From assembly GCA_947564765.1 (NCBI GenBank), contig CANODN010000017.1, positions 1 to 16,226 of the forward strand: a stretch of 16,226 nt of DNA, read 5' to 3'. The position numbers and the translations under genes are program-made. The notes beneath the pieces were generated by a model that was given only the letters and a program-made list of their open reading frames with translations, had not been told where the DNA came from and searched no databases. Source of the stretch: an uncultured Roseburia sp. (GTDB taxonomy: Bacteria > Bacillota > Clostridia > Lachnospirales > Lachnospiraceae). Numbering within the stretch: the first letter of the stretch is position 1; each line of letters opens with the position of its first letter. Positions 6,693 through 14,900 of the stretch are shown piece by piece.

Positions 6693-8438
6693 GTGAGACA
6701 GTTGTTGGTTTATTTAAAAGATTACAAAAAGGAATGTATTTTGGCGCCCCTTTTTAAAATGTTAGAGGCAATTTTTGAACTGTTTGTACCTCTTGTTATG
6801 GCGGCAGTCATAGATGTGGGCATTGCGGGGAAGGATATTTCCTATATTATTAAAATGTGTATGGTCATGGTGGTTCTGGGTTTGACAGGCCTTTTGTGTT
6901 CTGTAACGGCACAGTACTTTTCTGCAAAGGCAGCTGCCGGATTCGGGACGAATGTACGGCATGCGTTGTTTGCTCATATTCAGAAGCTTTCCTTTTCCAG
7001 TCTGGATGGAATCGGAACGTCTACACTGATCACCCGGATGACCAGTGATATCAATCAGACACAAAGCGGAGTGAATATGGTTCTGCGTCTCTTTTTGCGG
7101 TCGCCGTTTGTTGTGATTGGGGCAATGGTTATGGCATTTACGATAGATGTAAAATCTGCCATGGTTTTTGTGATTACCATTCCGATGCTTTCGGCGGTGG
7201 TATTTGGTGTCATGTATGTCTGTATTCCTTTATATAAGAAGGTTCAGAGCCGTCTGGATGCCGTTACGCTGCATACCAGGGAAAATTTAACCGGCGTGCG
7301 TGTGATCCGTGCGTTTCATCTGGAGGAAGAGGAGAAAGAAGCATTTGGGGAGAAGAATCAGGACCTTACCCGGATGCAGATGTTTACCGGCAAAATTTCC
7401 GGATTGATGAATCCCGTTACCTATGTCATGATCAACGGAGTGACGGCATATTTACTTTATATCGGTGCACTGCAGGTGGACGGCGGAGTGATTACCCAGG
7501 GGGAGGTGGTTGCTCTTGTAAATTATATGGGACAGATTTTAGTGGAATTGATCAAATTTGCCAATCTGATTATTACAATCACAAAAGGAATCGCCTGCGG
7601 CAACCGGGTTGCAGCTATACTGAAATTGCCGGAGGGGGAACGGGAAATCACATATTCCCATACAGACGAAGCTTCGAAAACAGAGGATGAAATGGTGGCG
7701 TTTTCCCATGTGGGGCTGACCTATGAACATGCCGGAGCAGAATCCTTAACGGATATCAGCTTTACGGCAAAAAAAGGAGAAACCATAGGAGTGATCGGGA
7801 GTACGGGTTCGGGCAAGAGCTCTTTGGTTCATCTGATTCCGGGATTTTATCCTCATACCGGGGGAAGCATCCGCATTGACGGAAAAAGAATTGAGGATTA
7901 TTCCAAAGAGGAGCTGCGGCAGAAGGTAGGAATTGTTATGCAGAAGGCAGTCCTGTTTGCAGGCACGATTCGGGAAAATCTGCTTTGGGGGAATTTGAAA
8001 GCAGATGACGCAGAACTGAAGGAAGCCCTTATAACGGCCCAGGCATGGGAGGTTGTGGAAAACAAAGGAGGACTGTCCGCGCAGGTGGCTCAGGGGGGAA
8101 GAAATTTTTCCGGAGGACAAAAGCAGCGTCTGACGATTGCAAGAGCTCTTGTGCGGAAACCGCAGATTCTGATTTTAGACGACAGCGCTTCGGCGTTGGA
8201 TTATGCAACCGATGCTGCGCTGCGGCGGGCCATTGCCGGAATGAAGGATCAGCCTACGGTATTTATTGTATCTCAGAGAGCATCTTCCATTCAGTATGCA
8301 GATCAGATTCTGGTGTTGGATGACGGAGAGCTTGCCGGTATCGGAACCCATGAAACACTGCTGGAAAACTGCCGGGTATATCAGGAAATATATTATTCTC
8401 AATTTCCGGAAAAAAGGAGAAACGCTTATCATGAATAG
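6693..8438 (+). CDS. Heterodimeric ABC exporter, subunit with degenerate ATP site
   Basis: A fused ABC half-transporter of 581 residues: six-helix exporter-type membrane domain (about 1-310) and nucleotide-binding domain (about 335-575). Walker A is GSTGSGKSS (369-377, Lys375), the signature FSGGQKQR (about 472-479) is canonical, and Walker B ILILDD is followed by Asp497 where the catalytic Glu normally stands. The switch His is Gln528 (VSQR). These two changes mark the degenerate-site subunit of heterodimeric exporters such as TM287/288, LmrCD or BmrCD. The start is the GTG at 6693, with AGGAG at 6681-6685; the longer open frame upstream overlaps the lipoprotein tail and is not plausible coding. 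The last 8 bases overlap the next gene. Exported substrate unknown; drugs, peptides or lipids are all possible for this family. Confidence 0.92.
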   Translation: MRQLLVYLKDYKKECILAPLFKMLEAIFELFVPLVMAAVIDVGIAGKDISYIIKMCMVMVVLGLTGLLCSVTAQYFSAKAAAGFGTNVRHALFAHIQKLSFSSLDGIGTSTLITRMTSDINQTQSGVNMVLRLFLRSPFVVIGAMVMAFTIDVKSAMVFVITIPMLSAVVFGVMYVCIPLYKKVQSRLDAVTLHTRENLTGVRVIRAFHLEEEEKEAFGEKNQDLTRMQMFTGKISGLMNPVTYVMINGVTAYLLYIGALQVDGGVITQGEVVALVNYMGQILVELIKFANLIITITKGIACGNRVAAILKLPEGEREITYSHTDEASKTEDEMVAFSHVGLTYEHAGAESLTDISFTAKKGETIGVIGSTGSGKSSLVHLIPGFYPHTGGSIRIDGKRIEDYSKEELRQKVGIVMQKAVLFAGTIRENLLWGNLKADDAELKEALITAQAWEVVENKGGLSAQVAQGGRNFSGGQKQRLTIARALVRKPQILILDDSASALDYATDAALRRAIAGMKDQPTVFIVSQRASSIQYADQILVLDDGELAGIGTHETLLENCRVYQEIYYSQFPEKRRNAYHE

Positions 8439-10185
8439 GAAAGGAAAACAGATTGCAGTATTAAAAAAACTGCTTCATTATATTAGAAAATACACACCGC
8501 TGATACTGCTGTCTTTGTTGTTTGCGGCGGTATCTGCTGTTTTGACGTTGTATGTGCCGATTCTGACAGGACGTGCCATTGACGGTATACTGGGAGCGGG
8601 AAATGTAGATTTTGCAGGTGTATTTGCGGTAATTGGGCAGATCGTTTTTGTGGTGGTGATTACGGCTGCGGCCCAATGGCTTATGAATATCTGCAATAAC
8701 CGGATCACATATCAGGTCGTGCGGGATCTCAGAGAGGATGCCTTTGAAAAAATTGAGATCCTTCCGCTGAAATATCTGGATGCCCATTCCCATGGAGAGC
8801 TGGTGAGCCGTATTATCGCAGATGCAGATCAGGTGGCAGAAGGGCTTTTAATGGGATTTACCCAGTTGTTCACCGGTTTGATTACAATCGTGGGAACGCT
8901 CTGCTTTATGGTAAGCATTCAGTATAAAATTGCCATAGTGGTCATTTGTATTACGCCGGTGTCTCTTTTTGTGGCGGCGTTTATTGCCAAACGGACATTT
9001 GCGATGTTTAAGCTGCAGTCGGAGACCAGAGGAGAGCAGACGGCGCTGGTGGAAGAGATGATCGCGAATCAAAAGGTTGTGCAGGCGTTCGGACAGGAAG
9101 CAGAGGTGCTGCATCGTTTTGACGAGGTAAATGAGCGGCTGCAGACATGTTCTCTGAAAGCAACCTTTTTCTCTTCTCTGACCAATCCCTGCACCCGGTT
9201 TGTGAACAGCCTTGTCTATACTGGAGTGGGGATTTTCGGAGCATTATCTGCCGTTGGCGGAGGGATCAGCGTGGGCCAGCTTGCCAGTTTTCTGAGCTAC
9301 GCCAATCAGTATACAAAGCCCTTCAATGAAATTTCAGGTGTTGTCACCGAGCTGCAGAATGCCCTTGCCTGTGCCGGAAGGCTGTTGGAATTGATCCATG
9401 AAACACCCCAGAGAGAAGAGGATGACGATGCGGTTGTATTAAGGGATGCAAAAGGAAATGTAACGTTAGAGCAGGTGGATTTTTCCTATATAAAAGAACA
9501 GCCCTTGATTGAAAATTTTAATCTGCAGGTCAAGCCGGGACAGAGAGCGGCAATTGTAGGGCCTACCGGCTGCGGAAAGACGACATTGATCAACCTTTTG
9601 ATGCGCTTTTATGATGTGGACGGCGGGTGCATCCGGGTGGACGGAGAGGATATCCGCCATTTGACCAGGAAAAGCCTGCGAACCTCTTATGGTATGGTGC
9701 TGCAGGAAACATGGCTTCGGGAAGGGACCATATTGGAAAATATCCGTATGGGGGCAAAAGGCGTTTCCAGGGAAGATGTGATTGCGGCGGCAAAGGCATC
9801 CTATGCCCACAGTTTTATCAAGCGGCTGCCGCAGGGATATGATACGGTGATTACCGAAGAGGGAGGAGGGCTTTCTCAGGGACAAAAACAGCTTTTGTGT
9901 ATTGCCAGAGTGATGCTTTCTCTGCCGCCGATGTTGATTTTGGATGAAGCGACCTCTTCTATTGATACCCGCACAGAACAGAAGATTCAGCAGGCCTTTG
10001 CCAAAATGATGGAAGGAAGAACCAGTTTTATTGTGGCCCACCGTCTTTCTACGATTAAAGAAGCCGATATCATTCTTGTGATGAAGGATGGCCATATTTT
10101 AGAGCAGGGAGATCACGAATCGCTGCTTTCGCAAAATGGTTTTTATGCACAGCTTTATAACAGTCAGTTTGTTCAGTCGGAATAA
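8431..10185 (+). CDS. Heterodimeric ABC exporter, catalytic subunit
   Basis: A 584-residue half-transporter with an exporter-type membrane domain (about 1-320) and a nucleotide-binding domain (about 345-580). Walker A is GPTGCGKTT (377-385, Lys383), Walker B ends in Asp505 and the catalytic Glu506 (ILDEATSS), and the switch His537 (VAHR) is present. The signature is LSQGQ (481-485) rather than LSGGQ. Together with the preceding subunit this predicts one competent ATP site (this Walker A/B plus the partner's FSGGQ) and one degenerate site. The ATG at 8431 overlaps the end of the upstream gene by 8 bases and has GGAG at 8416-8419, so translation is probably coupled. No clear terminator follows; the transcript may run into the region before murA. 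Confidence 0.93.
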   Translation: MNRKGKQIAVLKKLLHYIRKYTPLILLSLLFAAVSAVLTLYVPILTGRAIDGILGAGNVDFAGVFAVIGQIVFVVVITAAAQWLMNICNNRITYQVVRDLREDAFEKIEILPLKYLDAHSHGELVSRIIADADQVAEGLLMGFTQLFTGLITIVGTLCFMVSIQYKIAIVVICITPVSLFVAAFIAKRTFAMFKLQSETRGEQTALVEEMIANQKVVQAFGQEAEVLHRFDEVNERLQTCSLKATFFSSLTNPCTRFVNSLVYTGVGIFGALSAVGGGISVGQLASFLSYANQYTKPFNEISGVVTELQNALACAGRLLELIHETPQREEDDDAVVLRDAKGNVTLEQVDFSYIKEQPLIENFNLQVKPGQRAAIVGPTGCGKTTLINLLMRFYDVDGGCIRVDGEDIRHLTRKSLRTSYGMVLQETWLREGTILENIRMGAKGVSREDVIAAAKASYAHSFIKRLPQGYDTVITEEGGGLSQGQKQLLCIARVMLSLPPMLILDEATSSIDTRTEQKIQQAFAKMMEGRTSFIVAHRLSTIKEADIILVMKDGHILEQGDHESLLSQNGFYAQLYNSQFVQSE

Positions 10186-10240
10186 AAAATACATGTATCC
10201 ATCTTAAGAAGGGTATGCCGGCCGGGGATTTTGCAGATAC

Positions 10241-10284
10241 TGTAACAAAAGAAGTAAACGCGAATATAATATATGTAACAAAAG
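10241..10284 (+). repeat. Direct repeat TGTAACAAAAG upstream of murA
   Basis: TGTAACAAAAG occurs at 10241-10251 and 10274-10284, start-to-start distance 33 bases, about three helical turns. The match extends to 14 bases with one mismatch. The spacing would suit a regulator binding one face of the helix. The second copy is also one arm of an inverted repeat. Confidence 0.5.
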
Positions 10285-10358
10285 GAGAATCCTCTATGGC
10301 GGATTGGCTCCGAATGTAGTATAGTAAATATTACCAAAATATTAAACTTGTTACATAT
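10271..10358 (+). repeat. 11-bp inverted repeat enclosing nested hairpins, upstream of murA
   Basis: ATATGTAACAA at 10271-10281 is the exact reverse complement of TTGTTACATAT at 10348-10358. Inside lies a second stem: GGAG AATCC at 10284-10292 pairs with GGATT at 10301-10305 and CTCC at 10308-10311 (a GG bulge). The inner loop holds an ATG (10296) and the stem holds the AAAGGAG that would serve it, so a tiny frame (MADWLRM, 10296-10319) is masked if the RNA folds. AATATT at about 10328-10333 could pair with AATATT at about 10338-10343. If transcribed from the ABC genes this is a compact multi-stem RNA; as DNA it could be a protein-binding site. Confidence 0.4.
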
Positions 10359-10369
10359 GTAGAAAAATC

Positions 10370-10399
10370 TTGACAAAGGAAAGTCCATGTCACTATAAT
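10370..10399 (+). promoter_or_regulatory. murA: Sigma-A promoter for murA
   Basis: Consensus TTGACA at 10370-10375, an 18-base spacer and consensus TATAAT at 10394-10399, giving a predicted start near 10406 and a leader of about 68 bases. Both hexamers are perfect, so it should be strong and constitutive. The rest of the 288-base gap (10186-10369) holds the repeats described separately and no clear terminator for the ABC genes. Confidence 0.85.
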
Positions 10400-10473
10400 T
10401 AATATTTGTATTAAAAGATTAAAACAAGATGAAAAGCGAAATTACTATAGATTGTTGAACATAGAGGTGCGAT

Positions 10474-11766
10474 ATGGAACAGTATATTATAAAAGGCGGT
10501 AATCCGCTGGTTGGCGAAGTGGAAATCGGGGGAGCCAAGAATGCGGCGCTCGCTATATTGGCAACGGCTATTATGGCGGATGAAACTGTGACAATAGAAA
10601 ATCTTCCGAATGTAAGAGATATTAATGTAATGCTGGAGGCCATTAAGGGAATTGGTGGCAAGGTAGACAGAATAGATGTGCATACCGTAAAGATCAACGG
10701 GGCTATGATCCGTGATCTCAGCGTAGATTATGAATATATCAAGAAAATCAGGGCGTCTTATTATCTTTTGGGAGCGCTTCTTGGCAAATATAAAAAAGCG
10801 GAAGTGGCGCTGCCCGGAGGCTGCGATATCGGCAGCCGTCCGATTGATTTGCATTTAAAAGGATTTCGGGCATTGGGCGCTAAAGTAGATATCCAGCACG
10901 GATTGATTTCGGCTGAGGCAGAGGAGCTGCAGGGAACCCATATTTATCTGGATAAAGTTTCCGTGGGCGCTACCATCAATATTATGATGGCGGCAGCTAT
11001 GGCGAAGGGCAAGACGACCATTGAAAACGCAGCCAAGGAGCCGCATGTCGTAGACGTAGCGAATTGCCTGAACAGTATGGGAGCCAATATCCGCGGTGCC
11101 GGAACCGATGTAATTCGTATATCCGGCGTGGAAAAGCTGCATAAGACGGAATACTCTATTATTCCAGATCAGATTGAAGCCGGAACCTTTATGTTTGCAG
11201 CGGCAGCAACCAGAGGAGATATTACCGTCAAGAATGTCATTCCGAAGCATTTGGAAGCAATCAGTGCAAAATTAGTGGAAATCGGCTGCGAAGTCAAGGA
11301 ACTGGATGATGCTGTACGTGTTGTGGCTTCCAAGCCCTTGCATCATACGCAGGTGACAACGCTTCCCTATCCGGGATTTCCCACGGATATGCAGCCTCAG
11401 ATGTCGGTTGTTCTTGGTATTTCCGAGGGCACAAGTACTGTGACAGAGAGTATCTTTGAGAATCGTTTCAAATATGTCGATGAATTGACGCGTATGGGAG
11501 CATCGATTAAAGTAGAAAGCAATATTGCCATAGTAACTGGCGTCGGAAATTATACAGGCGCACAGGTCAGCGCGCCGGATCTTCGGGCCGGAGCTGCACT
11601 TGTGATTGCAGGACTTTCGGCGGAAGGCATTACGATCATTGACGATATTTACTATATAGAACGGGGATACGAAGGATTTGACGAAAAGCTGGCGCAGCTG
11701 GGCGCACAGATTCAAAAGGTAACGACGGAGAAAGAGATTACAAAGTTTAAGTTGAAAGTTTCATAG
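10474..11766 (+). CDS. murA: UDP-N-acetylglucosamine 1-carboxyvinyltransferase (MurA)
   Basis: Transfers enolpyruvate from phosphoenolpyruvate to UDP-GlcNAc, the first committed step of peptidoglycan synthesis, in the cytoplasm. The 430 residues match the family. Visible active-site residues are Lys22 (GGAKNAAL), Arg93 (IRASYYLLG), Cys117 in LPGGCDIGSRP, Asp305 (GFPTDMQPQ) and Arg371 (DLRAGAALV). Cys117 is the residue fosfomycin alkylates, so the enzyme is of the fosfomycin-sensitive type; resistant natural forms carry Asp. GAGGTG at 10464-10469 precedes the ATG. Low-GC Firmicutes often have two MurA paralogues; which one this is cannot be told here. The gene is monocistronic, with its own promoter and a strong terminator. 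Confidence 0.97.
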   Translation: MEQYIIKGGNPLVGEVEIGGAKNAALAILATAIMADETVTIENLPNVRDINVMLEAIKGIGGKVDRIDVHTVKINGAMIRDLSVDYEYIKKIRASYYLLGALLGKYKKAEVALPGGCDIGSRPIDLHLKGFRALGAKVDIQHGLISAEAEELQGTHIYLDKVSVGATINIMMAAAMAKGKTTIENAAKEPHVVDVANCLNSMGANIRGAGTDVIRISGVEKLHKTEYSIIPDQIEAGTFMFAAAATRGDITVKNVIPKHLEAISAKLVEIGCEVKELDDAVRVVASKPLHHTQVTTLPYPGFPTDMQPQMSVVLGISEGTSTVTESIFENRFKYVDELTRMGASIKVESNIAIVTGVGNYTGAQVSAPDLRAGAALVIAGLSAEGITIIDDIYYIERGYEGFDEKLAQLGAQIQKVTTEKEITKFKLKVS

Positions 11767-11786
11767 ACAGGCAAGGCAGAAAAGAC

Positions 11787-11823
11787 TCCCCTCGGAAACA
11801 AAATGTTTCTGAGGGGATTTTTT
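11787..11823 (+). terminator. Strong intrinsic terminator of murA
   Basis: Bases 11787-11800 (TCCCCTCGGAAACA) pair with 11804-11817 (TGTTTCTGAGGGGA), 14 pairs with one G-U, an AAA loop, then six T to 11823. It starts 20 bases after the murA stop. Confidence 0.9.
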
Positions 11824-11845
11824 GTTGGTAAAATGCTGAATGCGC

Positions 11846-11874
11846 TTGAAATGTGGAGCTGTTTTTTTTATAAT
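11846..11874 (+). promoter_or_regulatory. Sigma-A promoter for the sialidase gene
   Basis: TTGAAA at 11846-11851, a 17-base spacer with an eight-T tract next to the -10, and perfect TATAAT at 11869-11874. Predicted start near 11881, with a leader of about 30 bases ending in AGGAGG and the ATG at 11912. No catabolite-response (cre) or other operator was recognised. Confidence 0.8.
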
Positions 11875-11911
11875 AACCCTACAGGAAATAAAGAAGACAG
11901 GAGGAGTTTCT

Positions 11912-14900
11912 ATGCATTTGAAAAAGACAGAACAATTGTGGAAAAAGGGCGTCAGTATAGGGATTTCTATGGCTATGCTTATGTCCTTCCTTCCGGCAGA
12001 GCAGGTATGGGCGGCAGACTATCCGGCTTCCGTACCGGTACTTTCGGAAACGGCAAAAAGAATACCAGAGGCAAGAAAAGCGGGCAGCATTCCGGTGTCA
12101 GAGGATACGCTGACTTATGAACAGCCTTTTGCGCCGTTTACCGCGGGGAATGAGAACTTTCGTATTCCGACGCTGATTTCTCTGCGAAACAGTGAAGAAG
12201 CGAAAGGCGATGGAGAATATTTGTTTGCATCTGCAGACGCAAGGTGGGAAGAATGGAATGATGGAGGCGGTATCGATTCCATGGCTTCTATATCCAGTGA
12301 CGGAGGAGAGACCTGGAATTACAGTTTTCCAATTTATTTTCCGGACAGCTACGGTTTTGCCAGCAAGGCGGCAACGACCGTTATCGATCCTGGGGCAATC
12401 GAGGGACCGGACGGCACCATTTACTTTATTGCGGATGTGAATCCTACCGGAAGTACGACCATGTACGGAACGGTCGGTCAGGGAACCGGTTATGTAACGG
12501 TAAACGGGAAGCGGCGTCTGGCGCTGACTGGCGACTACAGCAAAGTAAAGACAAGGCCGACAGATACAAATGAGACAGATTATCCGTATTATGTGGGTGA
12601 TTTTGATGAAGAAGGTTATGCGGAGATCTTGAAGAGGGCAGACAATACATCTACAGGCTATGGTGTGGATGAATGGTATAATATTTACAGCATTGAAGAC
12701 GGAATCTACAAAGATGACCTGACGCAGCCCCAGGTAAACCGGGCGGAGGTAGAGGTTCAGGAGAACTGTTTTTATAAGGATTCCAGTTTCCATGTTTACC
12801 ATATTGATTATATTTGGGTGGTACAATCCAAAGATGGCGGCAGAACATGGGAGCATCCGAGGGATATTACCGATCAGATTAAGCGTGAAGGCGAATATGC
12901 CATTCTGGTTTCGCCGGGTAAGGGAATTGTAACAAGTGATGGTACGATTGCTATTGGTCTTTACAGTGCGCAAAACGGCGAACATGCCAGCATGATTTAT
13001 ACAAAAGATGGTGAGAACTGGGAGCGTACGGCGGATATTACCGATACGAGTTCAGAGGATGAGATCGTGGAGCTGGAAGACCATACGCTGCGGATGTTTT
13101 TCCGAGACAAAGGAGGTCAGATTCGTTATGCGGATTTTATCCAAAATGCGCAGGGAGGCTATGATGTTGGGGCTTGTGTGGGCACAGGTGTCAGCGTGAA
13201 CGGCGATATCAATGTATCTGCTGTTTTGCATTCCGAAAAGATCAATGGGAAGCAGGTGATTCTGGTTTCCCGTTCCGGCGGTGGTGGTGGATTGACAACT
13301 ACAGGTCGTGTGAATGGTAAGATTTTTACCTTTTTAGTGGATGACACACAGGATGGGAATCCTATGGAACTTTATCATACCTTTGAAGTTCCGGGCGGAA
13401 AAGACGGATTTGTATATTCCTGTATGACGGAGATGAAGGACGGCAGGATTGCGATGCTCTGGGAGCCGAATCACTCTACGCTGTATTTTGATATTTATGA
13501 GTTTGAAGAAGTGATTGGCGGTGACATACCTGTTGATGTGGAATTGAAAAAAGACGGCGCGCCTTATGAAATCCTTTGCGGAAAGAATCCGCAGATTTCG
13601 GAAAACGGGGATGCGTCTGTGATTGCTATAGAAAAGACAGTCAAAAAAGGCAGTTTTTTGCGAGACCATATCTCCAATCAGGAAAATAGCCTTAGCAGTT
13701 TTGCTTCTGAATTAAATGAAGAAATCAGCATGCAGGAAGCAGAGTTCACATTCCAGGAGACAGAGACAGAAAATGTCTGGAAAATATACAATGAAGATAC
13801 CAAGCTTTATATTGAAAATCAGAATGCTGGTATGATGTTTAATGCTAATGAGTGTACGATGACGGTTACGCCGCAGGCAGAAAGCGATGGGACAAAGACT
13901 TTTAAGATTAAGACAAGCAACGGCAGACCAATATATTTCCATACTCCGAATATGGATTTTAACGCAACGGGCAGTGATACGGGAGATACAGCCAAGCTTA
14001 TCTTGTTGGAAAAACAGGATGTGGAATCTGAGTCGGATGTCATTCCTGGATATATCCGTGCAACGGAGATTACAGCTGGCAAGAATTATCTGATTACCTA
14101 CTGGTGGACAGACGGAAGTATATTTGTACTGTACCCTGTCAATGGAAGTACAGGAGACCATACCAAGCTTGCAGCAGTAGATCCGGACATGATTACTGTT
14201 GCCGGATTGCAGGAAGGTAAAACAGAAGCAGTCATTGACGGCGTAACATATAAAATTAATGTAACGGATCCTTTAGAATCCATTACACTGGAAAAAGGCG
14301 AGACGTATTTTATTTCGACAGAATCCCTGGAAACGGTTCCGGATGGAGGAAACGCAGTAGGTGTTGAAAAGATAGACCGCATCAAAGAGGGGCTGTTTGA
14401 TCATCATACAGACAAGGCGTTTTCCCTGGAAGGATATGCAAAAGAAGCACATGAAGGAATCAATCTTTCCGATGCTGAGTTTACATTTGCAGCTTCCGGA
14501 GCGAACTGGATTGTTTCCCATGAGGATATTTATTTGACAAATCCGGAAAGAGCGAATGCATTCTTTACTGAGATTTCGGAAAGTGCAGATGATTCTGAAA
14601 CGCCCGCTACAATCAAAGCGACGGCAGGCAGTGAAAATACATTTCGTCTTGCAAGAGCAGAAGCATTGCCTACGACGAATTCTAATGTGAATATGAATGA
14701 AGATAAAGATCCATGGTCTCCGATTGGTAATCTTGTGTTCTATTATAGAGAAATGAATTTCCGTTCTTATGGTACAGATCAAAAAGCAGGAACAGTACAT
14801 GGCGCAAGTCCGTACGGACAGCATGCCAGCTATGATCTGACACTGCTGGAGAAGCAGGAGACGGTATCAGATGAAGATATCCTTCCCGGTTATCAGGCGG

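Noticed and set aside
9466..10095. Minus-strand frame of 209 codons in the second ABC gene
   Set aside because: It is antisense to the nucleotide-binding domain, with Cys/His-rich composition typical of shadow frames.
10231..10270. Second promoter before murA based on TATAAT at 10265-10270
   Set aside because: No acceptable -35 lies 16-19 bases upstream, and its start would fall inside the inverted-repeat arm. The TTGACA/TATAAT pair at 10370-10399 is far better.
10271..10358. Miniature transposable element with 11-bp terminal repeats
   Set aside because: No target-site duplication flanks the arms and only one copy is visible. A regulatory or RNA structure is more economical.
12098..12985. 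Long minus-strand frame of 295 codons inside the sialidase gene
   Set aside because: It is antisense to the conserved catalytic domain, has no ribosome binding site, and shows no recognisable protein motif.
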